DNA from: Antarcticibacterium flavum
Lineage (GTDB): Bacteria > Bacteroidota > Bacteroidia > Flavobacteriales > Flavobacteriaceae
Assembly: GCF_006159205.1 (NCBI RefSeq)
Contig: NZ_CP040812.1
Span: forward strand, 2,046,001 to 2,110,000
Reading direction: 5' to 3'
DNA: 64,000 nucleotides
How positions within the stretch are numbered: position 1 is the first letter of the stretch; every line of letters starts with the position of its first letter. The translations under genes and the position numbers were made by a program. Below are positions 1-8,620 of this stretch, in pieces. The notes beneath the pieces were generated by a model. That model made no database searches and was not told the DNA's origin. It saw only the letters and a list, made by a program, of their open reading frames with translations.

Positions 1-227
1 CCCACATAAGAAAATTGCAGAACATCGCCTGTAGAAACATTGGCCAGTGCGAAATTACCATCAAAATCTGTGGTTGTACCCCGGCTTTGGTCCTTAACTA
101 AAACATTTACCCCCGGTAAAGGCAGATTATTATTGTCTACAACATTTCCTTCAACCGAAAACGATTGAGAAAACATGGACAATACCCCACCAAAAAGGGC
201 AATTATAAAACATGTGAATTTCTTCAT
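1..227 (-). CDS. SusC-like TonB-dependent receptor, N-terminal part
   Basis: The reading frame starts with ATG at 227 and runs off the left edge, so only about 75 residues are visible. They show a signal peptide (MKKFTCFIIALFGG...) ending near FSQ, followed by a carboxypeptidase-regulatory-like domain (VEGNVVDNNNLPLPGVNV, then TTTDFDGNFAL). This is the usual N-terminal domain of SusC/RagA outer-membrane importers, which take up oligosaccharides together with a SusD lipoprotein. It lies directly downstream, on the same strand, of a three-Y/LuxR regulator and a LacI regulator, which is the arrangement expected in a polysaccharide utilisation locus. The barrel and plug domains are outside the window, so the substrate cannot be inferred. 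Confidence 0.85.
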   Translation of the reverse strand, partial: MKKFTCFIIALFGGVLSMFSQSFSVEGNVVDNNNLPLPGVNVLVKDQSRGTTTDFDGNFALANVSTGDVLQFSYV

Positions 228-479
228 TAGACTATAAGTTTAAATTGCTACAGCAAGATATGCGAGATATGTTAAGGAATTCAAAAAGCCACCTTTACAA
301 AAAATATACAGGAGTGAATTATTTTGTAACCTGGGAAAGAAAGATTGAAATTACGAGCATAAAGTCTCTAAAAAGGCAGGTTTCCAAGTAGGGAAAGAAT
401 CTAAAGAACTAACAGCATATCCCCTGGAAAACAACACATGTAGAGTTATTGTAGAGGTAAATAAGAAGAATGTAAAGAT

Positions 480-3260
480 TTATATTGCCAGGATGTAATC
501 TACGAGATTCACATCATGCTCCAAATCCATCTTTTTTCGCAAACGATATCGCTTTATTTCCACACTTTTTACAGAGATATTTAAAAGCGGGGCTATCTCC
601 TTCGAGGTGAGATTCAACCTTAAATATGCACAAAGCTTAAGATCATTGGCCGTTAGGTTGGGATGCCGGGATTTTATTTTCTTAAAGAAATCCTTATCGG
701 CATTATTGAAGGCTTCTTTAAAAAATTTCCAGTTGTCTTCTTCACTTATATCCTTGTCAATGGTTTTTATCACAGAAGAAACTTCACCAGAAGCCCGGGA
801 ATCTTTGAGTTTTTCCTTTATACTGCTAAGGAATTCATTTTTTTTGATCAAACTCATAGTAGACACAGCCAGTTCCTTGTTCTTGCTCTCCATATCCCTC
901 TCCAGCTGTTCATTTTGAAGTTCTATGATCCTCTTTTCTGCCTCCAGGTTTTTCATGCGCAATTCTTTCTCATTCTCTCTTATGACCTTTTGGTGCTTCC
1001 TTTTGTATAATTTATTGATAAGATATACCAGCAGGATAAAGAATAGAAAATAGACAGTTAACGCAGTAAAACTTAAATACCAGGGGCGGGAAATTTGAAA
1101 AGAATACAGTACTGGGTCCAGATACTTATCCCCTATTCTCCCCCGTACTTCAAATTCATAATCCCCAAAAGGAAGATTTGTGAATGAAACAACAGAGTTT
1201 TGTGACCATGGGCTCCATTGGCTGCTTAGTCCCAAAAGTCGATAACTATATTCTGGCCTGTAGAATTTCTTAAATACGGGAATGCTGTATTTAAAGGTTA
1301 TATTATTTGTTTTGTAATGGAAAGGCTCCTCATTCTCAAGGTCAAGTAAGTGGGGCTCTGCATCAAGCGCAGAAGCGGTTATTTGGTTTATCCTTAACTC
1401 ATAATCCTCAATGCTCGTAAATTCCTCTTCAAACTTTAAATATCCATTAGAGATCCCAAGGAGATAGGAATCATCTGGAAGAAAGCTTATATTTTCATAA
1501 CCCAGGGTGATATTCCTTAATTCCCTGGGTAAATAAATGGAGTTTTCCCTATATGTATTGCTAAAGCCGGAAACCTCCACATTAAATATAGTATTTTCAG
1601 AAAACCCCCATATCCTTCCATCTCCGGTGGTTATCACTTTCCCTGAAATGAGCTCTTTTGTATTGAAAATTTCTGAAAGACCACTATCAGGTTTAAAATT
1701 TTCTTCTTCAGGATCATATTTTAACAAGCGTTCCCTGGAGGAAAAATAAAGACTGTCATTAAATTTAAAAATACTCGAATTGATCCCTGAAATTGTATCA
1801 AAGCTGAAATTCTTAAGGATATTAAGTTTCTGTTTTTCAAAATCCAGCTTAAGCCTGAAAATTCCTTTATGTTCATTTACTGTCCAGAATTCATCATTAC
1901 CGGTTTGAACAATGAATTTGGAGGAATGAGGAAAATCTTCCAGCATCCCCAGGTCTTTAAATTCCCCATCAATTTCCCGTAACAGGCTAAGCCCATTGTA
2001 ATGTCCCTGCACATAAAAACCGGGTGTCCCTTCGGTTTTCGAAATTGTCCAGGTTCCAGTACGGTCAAAGATCCTGGTAGCATTTTCAGCTTCAATTAGG
2101 AATGTACCATTATTGTGACCTGCAAATAAATAACCGTCAATGAATTGTAGATTCCATACCTGCCCGTTGGTTCCTTCCATAAATTCGAACCCGTTCTCCC
2201 CTATTCGTCTAAAAAAAAGCCCCTGGTTGGTACCAAGGTATAAATGTGTATTGGTTTGAAAAGATGCGTATACAGAGCCCAGTTTCCCATATATATCCTG
2301 GTGGGAGCGAAAGGATGATTCCAGATTGATGACTGCCAGGCCGTGATCAAGACCGGCCCATATATTCTGTTCCCTGTCAACATACAGATGAAGAACCGTA
2401 TTATTAAGGAGGCCATTTTCCTGGTTAAAACGATTTATTAAAGCACCTTCTTTATCAAGATGAAAAATCCCGTCTTCCACAGTACCTAAAAGAAAAGTAC
2501 CATCTTCAAGATCCAGCGCAGAAAATACACTCTTCCCCTGCAGCTCACCTGTCAAAGCAGGAAGGGCAGCTTCAAGAGAATCACCATCCCAGGAATAGAT
2601 CATTCCATTTCTGCTTATAAGAATGAGATCTGAACCCTTTCGGGTAATATGCATCACTTCTATTTGCTGCAAGAATTCTTCTGCGATTACCTGCTGCGCG
2701 ACATTTCCCCTTATAGTATAAAGGCCCCGGGCCATTACCTGGAAAAAAATATCATCACCGGCCTTAAAAAGATTGGTAATAGCTGCGGGAGGGCCTGGGA
2801 TCTTCGTTATACTTTCATTTGCCTCATTATATAGATACAGGCCTTCAAAGCTTTGAAAGATCAAAAAATCGTCAAGGTGCCTTATATGCCAAAATTGCTC
2901 CCCATCGCGCAAAGGATCTGGAAATTGCGATAGCAAACTTGAATATTCCAACCTGCCAGTGCCTGTTCTTTCCCAATAGCCAATTTCCATATAAGCCCCT
3001 GCATACACCCGCTCTCCAACTACCTCCACACTTCTCACGATAGTGTTATTTGGCATAGGATAAAGGTTCCATTCCTCCCCGGTATATTCCAGAAGGCCGG
3101 TACTATTGGCAATATACATATTACCATTTGGTGTCTGGGAAATCATCCAGTTTTGATTACCTCCCATATACTGGTTTGGATCAAAATTGATCACCGGTGG
3201 TAATTCCTGGGCCATTCCAAGAGAAACAGCAAATAGAAGAATAATGCTTAAGATCCTCAA
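480..3260 (-). CDS. Three-Y domain / LuxR-type HTH membrane regulator
   Basis: The protein has 926 residues. It starts with a signal peptide cleaved after about residue 17 (GMAQ). A long region of two-component-regulator propeller-like repeats follows, with recurring W-x-G and NxNNGL-like loops. A triple-Tyr domain lies near residues 650-705 (YRLLGLSSQWSPW, FTNLPFGDYEFEV). Then come one membrane segment near 715-740, a coiled coil rich in E, K and N, and a C-terminal LuxR-type HTH (LTSKEIAPLLNISVKSVEIK). There is no histidine-kinase core, so it resembles Bacteroidota one-component transmembrane regulators rather than a full hybrid sensor. It sits between a LacI gene and a SusC gene on the same strand and probably senses a glycan in the periplasm to control the downstream locus. 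The ligand is unknown. Confidence 0.85.
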   Translation of the reverse strand: MRILSIILLFAVSLGMAQELPPVINFDPNQYMGGNQNWMISQTPNGNMYIANSTGLLEYTGEEWNLYPMPNNTIVRSVEVVGERVYAGAYMEIGYWERTGTGRLEYSSLLSQFPDPLRDGEQFWHIRHLDDFLIFQSFEGLYLYNEANESITKIPGPPAAITNLFKAGDDIFFQVMARGLYTIRGNVAQQVIAEEFLQQIEVMHITRKGSDLILISRNGMIYSWDGDSLEAALPALTGELQGKSVFSALDLEDGTFLLGTVEDGIFHLDKEGALINRFNQENGLLNNTVLHLYVDREQNIWAGLDHGLAVINLESSFRSHQDIYGKLGSVYASFQTNTHLYLGTNQGLFFRRIGENGFEFMEGTNGQVWNLQFIDGYLFAGHNNGTFLIEAENATRIFDRTGTWTISKTEGTPGFYVQGHYNGLSLLREIDGEFKDLGMLEDFPHSSKFIVQTGNDEFWTVNEHKGIFRLKLDFEKQKLNILKNFSFDTISGINSSIFKFNDSLYFSSRERLLKYDPEEENFKPDSGLSEIFNTKELISGKVITTGDGRIWGFSENTIFNVEVSGFSNTYRENSIYLPRELRNITLGYENISFLPDDSYLLGISNGYLKFEEEFTSIEDYELRINQITASALDAEPHLLDLENEEPFHYKTNNITFKYSIPVFKKFYRPEYSYRLLGLSSQWSPWSQNSVVSFTNLPFGDYEFEVRGRIGDKYLDPVLYSFQISRPWYLSFTALTVYFLFFILLVYLINKLYKRKHQKVIRENEKELRMKNLEAEKRIIELQNEQLERDMESKNKELAVSTMSLIKKNEFLSSIKEKLKDSRASGEVSSVIKTIDKDISEEDNWKFFKEAFNNADKDFFKKIKSRHPNLTANDLKLCAYLRLNLTSKEIAPLLNISVKSVEIKRYRLRKKMDLEHDVNLVDYILAI

Positions 3261-3393
3261 GCTTAAAATTTTGTTGAATTTAATCCTAAAAATTGGGATT
3301 GTACAAAATTAACGAGAATTTGCTAAAAAACACTGGTGGCACTTCAATGCATTTTAAAGAATCCTGTCATTCTCGAACGACCTGCCTATTTTC

Positions 3394-4410
3394 CTAGAAC
3401 CTTGTGGAGTCCAGGTGTTTCAATTCGGTTTTTAGGGTGGTGTGAGAGGGTGTTGAAGGCTTATTCCCCTTTATTCTTTCTACAAGAAGGGTCGCGGCTG
3501 TTTCTCCCATTTGCCTGGGATGCTGGTCTACATAACTCAGCGAGGGATAAAGGATTGGCGCAATATCCTCGTTTACATAACCTATCATCTTAATATCCTC
3601 AGGGATCTTAAGCCCCTCTTCCTGTATGGCTCTCGAAGTTAACAGGGTGCTAAGAAAATCCAGGCCAATGAGGGCTTCCACTTCTTTCTCCTGTAGTAGC
3701 TGTTTAAGTTTATCCTTTACTTCAGGTATATCCCTGGAAACTACCGCAAATTTTTCATCTACAGGAAGTCCAAGGTCTTTACAGGCTTTTTTATACCCCT
3801 CAATACGCAGCTGTCCTAAACCTATGTCCCCCAATGCACAAACAAGGCCTATTTTTTTAATATTCCTGGAGTATAGGAATTGAACAGCATCATAGATACT
3901 GTCCTTGTCGTTTACTCCTACCATATCTATTTCGATATTTGGAATGATCCTGTCAAAGAGCACTACCGGTATCTCATATTCCAGCAGGTTATGCAGGTGC
4001 GCGTAGTCATTCATTTTTTGTGTCTCTTCCGAAACTGAAATCAGCAAACCATCAACAAGTCCATTAGAGATAAGCTCAGTAATTTGTTTCTCGAGCTTAA
4101 GGGATTCATTTGATATATAAGTAATGACCTGGAAACCGAGTTTCCTTGCTTCTGTTTCTACTCCTCCCAGGACCTTTGCAAAAAAAGTGTTGGAGATATT
4201 AGGAACGATCACGGCGATATTTCCTGTCCTGTTTCGCTTTAAGTTGACTGCGGTGGGATTTGGCCTGTAATTATGCAGCTGGGCCAGTTCCTTTACCCTT
4301 TGTACTGTCTTGGGACTTATCTCTGGACTGTCATTCAGAGATTTTGAAACGGTTGAGACCGATACATTCAGAAGTTTAGCGAGCTCTTTGAGGGTAATTT
4401 TTGATCTCAT
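3394..4410 (-). CDS. LacI-family transcriptional regulator
   Basis: The protein has 338 residues, the normal length for the family. The N-terminal HTH is clear (TLKELAKLLNVSVSTVSKSL, then hinge-helix region YRPNPTAVNLKR). It is followed by a periplasmic-binding-protein-like sensor domain (NIAVIVPNISNTFFAKVLGG, ...VLFDRI..., GFVN-type segment MIGYVNEDIAPILYPSLSYV). Such proteins are cytoplasmic repressors or activators that respond to a sugar. It is the first gene of a same-strand series regulator, regulator, SusC, so control of that carbohydrate locus is the likely role (inference). A 133-bp spacer separates it from the next gene. Confidence 0.93.
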   Translation of the reverse strand: MRSKITLKELAKLLNVSVSTVSKSLNDSPEISPKTVQRVKELAQLHNYRPNPTAVNLKRNRTGNIAVIVPNISNTFFAKVLGGVETEARKLGFQVITYISNESLKLEKQITELISNGLVDGLLISVSEETQKMNDYAHLHNLLEYEIPVVLFDRIIPNIEIDMVGVNDKDSIYDAVQFLYSRNIKKIGLVCALGDIGLGQLRIEGYKKACKDLGLPVDEKFAVVSRDIPEVKDKLKQLLQEKEVEALIGLDFLSTLLTSRAIQEEGLKIPEDIKMIGYVNEDIAPILYPSLSYVDQHPRQMGETAATLLVERIKGNKPSTPSHTTLKTELKHLDSTRF

Positions 4411-4523
4411 AAGGGTAGGGTATTTTTAAACAAGCTTTAAAAATAATCAAGATTAAGGGATAATTGTTGTTTTTCAGGAAATTTTTACCACAAAAAGGGA
4501 ATATTACACCTGAACAGATAGTA

Positions 4524-5066
4524 TTATGGATTTCTGAAATCCTGATATTCAAATTTTTGTCCGCCCACAGAAATTTCTACCATCGCACCCGCTTTAGGCA
4601 GGGTTACGATCGCAACCCCGTCTCTAAAGTTTATGCTTGATGCTGCTCCTTCCTCGAGGATCACTGCAGATGCATTTGCGGCAACCTCATATTTTCCCTG
4701 CTTGAAACGGTTCACTGCAGCTTCATTTTCAAATAATAGTACCTGGCTATAAGCCTGTCCTCCAATTTGCGCTCCCACATCCACCTGTCTTAATTTGGCC
4801 AGTCCTATAAGGTTTCCGCTTTGATATACAGCTCCATTCCCTGCTGCGCCACCAATAATATATGCCCCTTTGCCCACATTCGGAAATATGGCATAGGCTT
4901 CTACAGAAGCAAATAATTTGGACATTGCGGGATCCTTTTGCACAAAAGCAGTTTTGGCTTCTTTGACATCCTTTAAAAATTCCTCTCTTTCATCCTGTGC
5001 TCTTACAAATGTGAATGTCATCAAGAATATGAAAAAGAGGCACAAAGGCTTTAAGGAAGTTTTCAT
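4524..5066 (-). CDS. SYLF (YSC84) domain secreted protein, paralogue 1
   Basis: The protein has 180 residues with a signal peptide (…FTFVRAQD). The rest is a SYLF/YSC84 domain: AYAIFPNVGKGAYIIGGAAG, then LRQVDVGAQIGGQAYSQVLLF, and a C-terminal GAMVEISVGGQKF. The domain is known as a lipid-binding module in eukaryotic Ysc84/SH3YL1. Bacterial members are exported and their function is unknown. It is one of three paralogues within 2.6 kb (also 5207-5809 and 6547-7092), all on the minus strand and separated by terminators or spacers. This copy lacks the acidic N-terminal extension of the second copy and is not a lipoprotein like the third. Confidence 0.9.
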   Translation of the reverse strand: MKTSLKPLCLFFIFLMTFTFVRAQDEREEFLKDVKEAKTAFVQKDPAMSKLFASVEAYAIFPNVGKGAYIIGGAAGNGAVYQSGNLIGLAKLRQVDVGAQIGGQAYSQVLLFENEAAVNRFKQGKYEVAANASAVILEEGAASSINFRDGVAIVTLPKAGAMVEISVGGQKFEYQDFRNP

Positions 5067-5154
5067 AATTCAATAGTTTGGTTAAAATCTTTCAAAGTAA
5101 ACAATTCCTGCTGCTATTGATGTTAATCTAGTGTTATTTATGCTTTCATAAAAG

Positions 5155-5183
5155 AAAAATCCGGCCACAGGGTCCGGATTTTT
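5155..5183 (-). terminator. Rho-independent terminator after SYLF paralogue 2
   Basis: A hairpin with complementary arms AAAAATCCGG and CCGGATTTTT surrounds a short loop and carries A/T tracts on both sides. It lies about 25 bases past the stop of the 200-aa SYLF gene on the minus strand. Confidence 0.8.
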
Positions 5184-5206
5184 TAATTTCTATTTCAGTT
5201 TAAAGT

Positions 5207-5809
5207 TTAATCCAACTCTCCATAGCTGAACTGTTGTCCTCCAATAGATAATTCTACCATCGCACCAGCTTTAGGCATGGTCACAACTGCAACCCCATCC
5301 TGGAAACTTATATTTCGGGATTTACCCTCTTCTATTATTACTGCAGATGCGTTACCTTCAAATTCAAGATTTCCATTTTTAAAACGGTCCAGGGCAGCCT
5401 GGGTTTCGAAAAATATCACTTCCCTGAAGGCCTGCCCTCCAATTTGAAGTCCAATATCGAGTTGTCTTAATTCAGCAAAACCTACTCTCTCTCCATTTTC
5501 ATAAACCACTCCATTACCTGCAGCTCCTCCCAGGATGTATGCACCTTTACCCACATTGGGGAAAATTGCATAACCTACTGCAGAGTCAAATAGTCGTGCA
5601 GCATTTGGGTTCATTTGGGAAATAACATTTTTAGCCTCCTCAGCATCTCTAATAATTTTTTCCCGCTTTTCCATGTCCACTACCTCATCACGATCTCCCC
5701 TGTCTGTTTCCCAGTCCCTAATTGTATCATTTTGGGCTATAAGGGCTGTTGTGAATAAAAGCATGCAGAACATACTTATAATTCTCAAAAATTTACTCTT
5801 CGTTTTCAT
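5207..5809 (-). CDS. SYLF (YSC84) domain secreted protein, paralogue 2
   Basis: The protein has 200 residues with a signal peptide (…TTALIAQND). A charged linker rich in D, E and R follows (residues about 28-50). The SYLF domain then occupies the rest: AVGYAIFPNVGKGAYILGGA, LRQLDIGLQIGGQAFREVIFF, VAVVTMPKAGAMVELSIGGQ. It is closely similar to the neighbouring paralogues. The charged insert is the main difference. Bacterial SYLF proteins have no settled function; a periplasmic lipid-associated role is only inferred from the eukaryotic domain. Confidence 0.9.
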   Translation of the reverse strand: MKTKSKFLRIISMFCMLLFTTALIAQNDTIRDWETDRGDRDEVVDMEKREKIIRDAEEAKNVISQMNPNAARLFDSAVGYAIFPNVGKGAYILGGAAGNGVVYENGERVGFAELRQLDIGLQIGGQAFREVIFFETQAALDRFKNGNLEFEGNASAVIIEEGKSRNISFQDGVAVVTMPKAGAMVELSIGGQQFSYGELD

Positions 5810-5914
5810 AATCTCCTGTTTTTCGGGTTTAATCTACTTGAAGATAGAAAAAGGAGATCTCTGGATGCGTTAAATATGAGTTATAATGTTTAAATTCAGG
5901 ATATTAAAATATTC

Positions 5915-6424
5915 TTAATCCTCTTCCAGTTCCACTATAACTTCTATTTCCACCGCTATATTAAATGGTAAGGTCGCATGGCCTACAGCTGCCCGCGCGT
6001 GTTTTCCCTTATCTCCAAAAACCTCCACCATAAGGTCTGAAAATCCATTGATTACCTGTGGTTGCTCGTAGAAATCGGGTAAGGAATTCACCATCCCGTG
6101 CACCTTGACAAATTGTTTGATACGGCCAAGATCTCCCGTTGCTGCTTTTAAAGTTGACAGGATCTTGATACCGGTGCCCCTTGCAGCATTATAACCTTCC
6201 TTTACCGTAAGGTCTTTTCCAAGTGTTCCTTTTTCTTCACTTCCTTCCCCTGAAAGAAAAAGGAGATTACCTACCTGCCGCCATTTCACAAAATTGGCTA
6301 CCGGCTGTTTAACCTCAGGAAGATTGATATTTAGCTCCTGTAGGCGCTCTTCGGGTGAATGTTGTGAAAAGGCTTTCGGCAAGGAGACGAGGAGGAGAAT
6401 AGCAAAAAGGGTATAATTTTTCAT
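5915..6424 (-). CDS. Secreted RidA/YjgF-family protein
   Basis: The protein has 169 residues: a signal peptide (MKNYTLFAILLLVSLPKAFS) and a RidA (YjgF/YER057c/UK114) domain. Visible family features are the core FVKWRQVGNLLFLSGEG and the C-terminal ARAAVGHATLPFNIAVEIE, which keeps the Arg that binds the substrate carboxylate in RidA enamine/imine deaminases. Typical cytosolic RidA is about 130 residues. This one is exported and belongs to the longer RidA-like group, so the deaminase role against 2-aminoacrylate is not certain. It stands between two SYLF paralogues, which may be incidental. Confidence 0.88.
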   Translation of the reverse strand: MKNYTLFAILLLVSLPKAFSQHSPEERLQELNINLPEVKQPVANFVKWRQVGNLLFLSGEGSEEKGTLGKDLTVKEGYNAARGTGIKILSTLKAATGDLGRIKQFVKVHGMVNSLPDFYEQPQVINGFSDLMVEVFGDKGKHARAAVGHATLPFNIAVEIEVIVELEED

Positions 6425-6497
6425 TTCTTCAAATATTAAGAGTGGATAAGTTAATTAATTTTTCAGGAAAATAACTGCAGCTGCCAGGCAGGGGCAT

Positions 6498-6524
6498 AAA
6501 AAAACGGCCTTATTGGCCGTTTTT
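6498..6524 (-). terminator. Rho-independent terminator
   Basis: A perfect hairpin AAAACGGCC-TTATT-GGCCGTTTT has A/T tracts on both sides. It lies just past the stop of the third SYLF gene on the minus strand and would separate it from the RidA-like gene. Confidence 0.85.
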
Positions 6525-6546
6525 AAATTATATGTGGTTCCTAACT

Positions 6547-7092
6547 CTATTGTCTAGGCTGGAAAGTAAAACGTTGCCCTCCAACAGATACTCCTGCCAT
6601 TGCACCACCTTTTGGCATGGTGATCACAGCAACTCCATCCTGGAAATCAATATCCCGGGATACTCCCTTGTCAAGTATTACGGCTGATGCATTTGCACCG
6701 AGTTCGTAACCACCTTCCTTGAATCTCTCAAGATCTGTTTTCGTCTCAAAAATAAGAACTTCTACAAAGGATTTTCCTCCGGCCTGCAATCCTATATCAA
6801 CTTGCTTAAGATCTGCATAACCTACTATAGTATTATTCTCATAAACTACCCCGTTACCGGAAGCTCCGCCAATGATATAAGCTCCTTTTCCAACATTTGG
6901 AAAAATAGCATAGCCGGCAGAATTCTCAAGTAATTGAGCTGCATTGGAATGATTTTGTCTTATATCAGTCCGTGCATCTGAAGCATCTCTTCTAAGATCC
7001 TCCTCGGTATTTCTCATACTTCCGCAACTTGCCAGCAGCAATAGCGCCAGCACAAATAGTGGCATGTAAACTTTGTTAGTCAGTGATTTCAT
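6547..7092 (-). CDS. SYLF (YSC84) domain lipoprotein, paralogue 3
   Basis: The protein has 181 residues. It starts with a lipoprotein signal peptide whose lipobox LLASC places the acylated Cys near residue 23, unlike its two paralogues, which have ordinary signal peptides. The SYLF domain is complete: AGYAIFPNVGKGAYIIGGAS, VDIGLQAGGKSFVEVLIF and GGAMAGVSVGGQRF. Membrane anchoring of this copy suggests the three proteins occupy different places in the envelope (inference). Function is unknown. Confidence 0.9.
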   Translation of the reverse strand: MKSLTNKVYMPLFVLALLLLASCGSMRNTEEDLRRDASDARTDIRQNHSNAAQLLENSAGYAIFPNVGKGAYIIGGASGNGVVYENNTIVGYADLKQVDIGLQAGGKSFVEVLIFETKTDLERFKEGGYELGANASAVILDKGVSRDIDFQDGVAVITMPKGGAMAGVSVGGQRFTFQPRQ

Positions 7093-7502
7093 CTCTTTAT
7101 AATTTTTGGTTTGAGATTGAAATTAGCCTTTATCCTAAATAAACATTGTTAACCCGGTGTTATTTCACTTAATATTAGCTTTTTAAGCAAAAAAGTTAAA
7201 GGTATTTAAATTGGAGGGCATCCCGGAAATTCCAACAAGTAAAAACACATAACCGAAAGAATTGAATATAACGAAGCTTTAAATCAAGAAAGTACAAGCT
7301 GCCCTAAAAGTTGGTGTCGTAAGTGGCAAAAGAAAAAAGGAAAATTCTCTACCTGCCGGGAAAGACGGTTGAAAACAATATCCCTTCTTTCGGACAGAAA
7401 AAAGGAGTATTCGTCCCTTATGGCTTTTTCTTCCTGTTGAAATTCAGGAAATTATAAAATATTTCAAAAAAATTTTATTAACCATTTTAAATATATTCAA
7501 TT
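7093..7502. other. Divergent intergenic region, no gene seen
   Basis: These 410 bases lie between the divergent SYLF lipoprotein and NTF2-like genes. No frame looks coding and no RNA gene was recognised. It presumably holds both promoters; an AT-rich stretch before 7503 is the likely promoter region of the NTF2-like gene. Confidence 0.5.
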
Positions 7503-7955
7503 ATGAAAACCTTAAAAATAACTCTGGCCCTGGCCTTTGTGCTTCTGCTGGCACCGGCAATCACCAGTGCACAGGAAGGAACAGCAACCCTGGATTTCCC
7601 GAACGCCAATAAAGCCCTGCAGGTTGTTCAGGACTATACAAGGGCACTGCAGGCAGGTGATGTGGCTGCTATGAACAACCAATTAGCACCAAACGCAATG
7701 ATTTATGGCCTGGGAGGGGGATTGGATTCTCTCACAGTGACACAGCATAAAAATTATTATACCGAAAGCACAAATAAATACAGCCATAGCCTTACAGGTG
7801 AACTTTATTTGCCGGTGAAAGTTACAGATAATTGGAATGAGGGAGAGTGGGTTTTGGCATGGGGTACCAATACCATCACAGACAAGGCGACGGGAAAAAC
7901 CATTACAATTCCATACCATACAGCAAGCATGGTAGATAATGGTAAAATTACATAG
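7503..7955 (+). CDS. Exported NTF2-like (SnoaL-type) protein, possibly C-terminally truncated
   Basis: The protein has 150 residues with a signal peptide (…APAITSAQ). An NTF2-like cone-fold domain of the SnoaL type follows: VVQDYTRALQAGDVAAMNNQ, later WVLAWGTNTITDKATGKTI and a closing strand ending VDNGKIT. In most relatives the GKI segment is followed by 15-25 more residues with aromatic positions, while here a TAG comes at once. The gene may therefore have lost its end, or this may be a short family member. Adding a base in the nearby A4 run does not give a convincing continuation. Role unknown; NTF2-like domains bind small hydrophobic ligands. Confidence 0.75.
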   Translation: MKTLKITLALAFVLLLAPAITSAQEGTATLDFPNANKALQVVQDYTRALQAGDVAAMNNQLAPNAMIYGLGGGLDSLTVTQHKNYYTESTNKYSHSLTGELYLPVKVTDNWNEGEWVLAWGTNTITDKATGKTITIPYHTASMVDNGKIT

Positions 7956-8284
7956 TATGCAACCCGTAGAAAACAGGGGGGTAACTAAATGCAGTTTGAA
8001 GTCCGGAATCATTGTTTACCGGTTATAGAATCTAGACCGCTTCCTCTGCTAGAATATAGAACCTGGACTAAAATCTACATCAATGGAAAACAGCGCTTTC
8101 CCAGATTTAAAAAGCGTGGATATTTCTAAAGTATTTAGATATTAAACCACCGTCCTTTTAAGGTTGACAGGAACTCAGGCAATATATGGCAAAGCTAAAC
8201 CGAAATTCACATTATAATAATAGGGCACCAATGGACCAGAAAGTTGTTTGCACTTCCAGAACTTAAAATTCTCATCAAAAAAGG
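7956..8284. other. Intergenic region, no gene seen
   Basis: No convincing coding frame was found between the NTF2-like gene and the tRNA-flanking sequence at 8285. One short open stretch near 8040-8120 has a basic composition but no start or family resemblance. Confidence 0.4.
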
Positions 8285-8308
8285 TAGACGATTTGTGAAC
8301 TTTTTATG
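8285..8308 (+). repeat. Repeat B copy 1 (chromosomal side)
   Basis: GACGATTTGTGAACTTTTTATG lies 36 bases before the terminator hairpin. The same word occurs at 26219-26240 near the right island end, and its first part recurs at 8479-8493 inside the left island end. Confidence 0.7.
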
Positions 8309-8343
8309 TGCTTTCAACTCACTCTCACAACAATATAAAAAAA

Positions 8344-8379
8344 CAAAACCCTGATAATCTTAGAATTAACAGGGTTTTG
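8344..8379 (-). terminator. Terminator left of the island (original tRNA-Arg terminator)
   Basis: Ten-base arms CAAAACCCTG and CAGGGTTTTG pair across a 16-base loop. On the minus strand a run of seven T follows. Before integration this would have been the terminator of tRNA-Arg. A diverged copy sits at 26278-26313 next to the present tRNA. Confidence 0.75.
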
Positions 8380-8403
8380 TTTTCTTTTAAAATGTAAAAA
8401 GTA

Positions 8404-8424
8404 GCCTCGCCAAGAATCGAACTT
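8404..8424 (-). repeat. Left attachment repeat
   Basis: GCCTCGCCAAGAATCGAACT plus one T matches the 3' end of tRNA-Arg at 26338-26358 over 21 bases without mismatch. Beyond it the sequence no longer matches the tRNA. This marks the left junction of the island. Confidence 0.9.
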
Positions 8425-8473
8425 TCCCGCCGGAGGCCTTATTTTAAAGGGCTTTACCGAATTAACCTATATG

Positions 8474-8493
8474 ATGTTGACGATTTGTGAACT
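8474..8493 (+). repeat. Repeat B copy 2 (left island end)
   Basis: ATGTTGACGATTTGTGAACT is identical to 26214-26233 at the right end of the island and is in the same orientation. It lies 50 bases inside the left attachment repeat. Confidence 0.75.
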
Positions 8494-8504
8494 CTTTTTG
8501 GTGA

Positions 8505-8618
8505 TCTTTCACTTCGTTTACTAAAGATAATTATTTAGAATTAAAAGATGTCAAATATGTTTCTATAGCAGGAATATTTCCATTATTCGCTTTTATATTA
8601 ATGCTAATCAATTATTAG
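8505..8618 (+). pseudogene. Remnant: C-terminal end of a membrane protein
   Basis: After a TGA at 8502-8504 the frame stays open for 37 codons and ends in TAG at 8616-8618. It encodes TKDNYLELKDVKYVSIAG and then a hydrophobic segment IFPLFAFILMLINY. There is no start codon in a useful position. The composition and single terminal membrane helix suggest the tail of a lost gene at the left island end. Family not recognised. Confidence 0.35.
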
Positions 8619-8620
8619 AT

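Noticed and set aside
607..1010. Plus-strand frames opposite the 926-aa regulator
   Set aside because: They are opposite-strand shadows with no start context or family resemblance; the same holds for the other overlapping frames left out.
7503..7955. Homopolymer frameshift at the NTF2-like C-terminus
   Set aside because: Adding one A in the A4 run gives only GKNYIVCNP and a stop, not a family-like ending, so this gene is not counted among the undercall cases.
8425..8470. Second tRNA-like gene adjoining the left att repeat
   Set aside because: The reverse strand has tRNA-like words, but the T-stem (GAAAG against CTTGG) does not pair and no consistent anticodon stem of 5 bp could be made. I treat it as element DNA.
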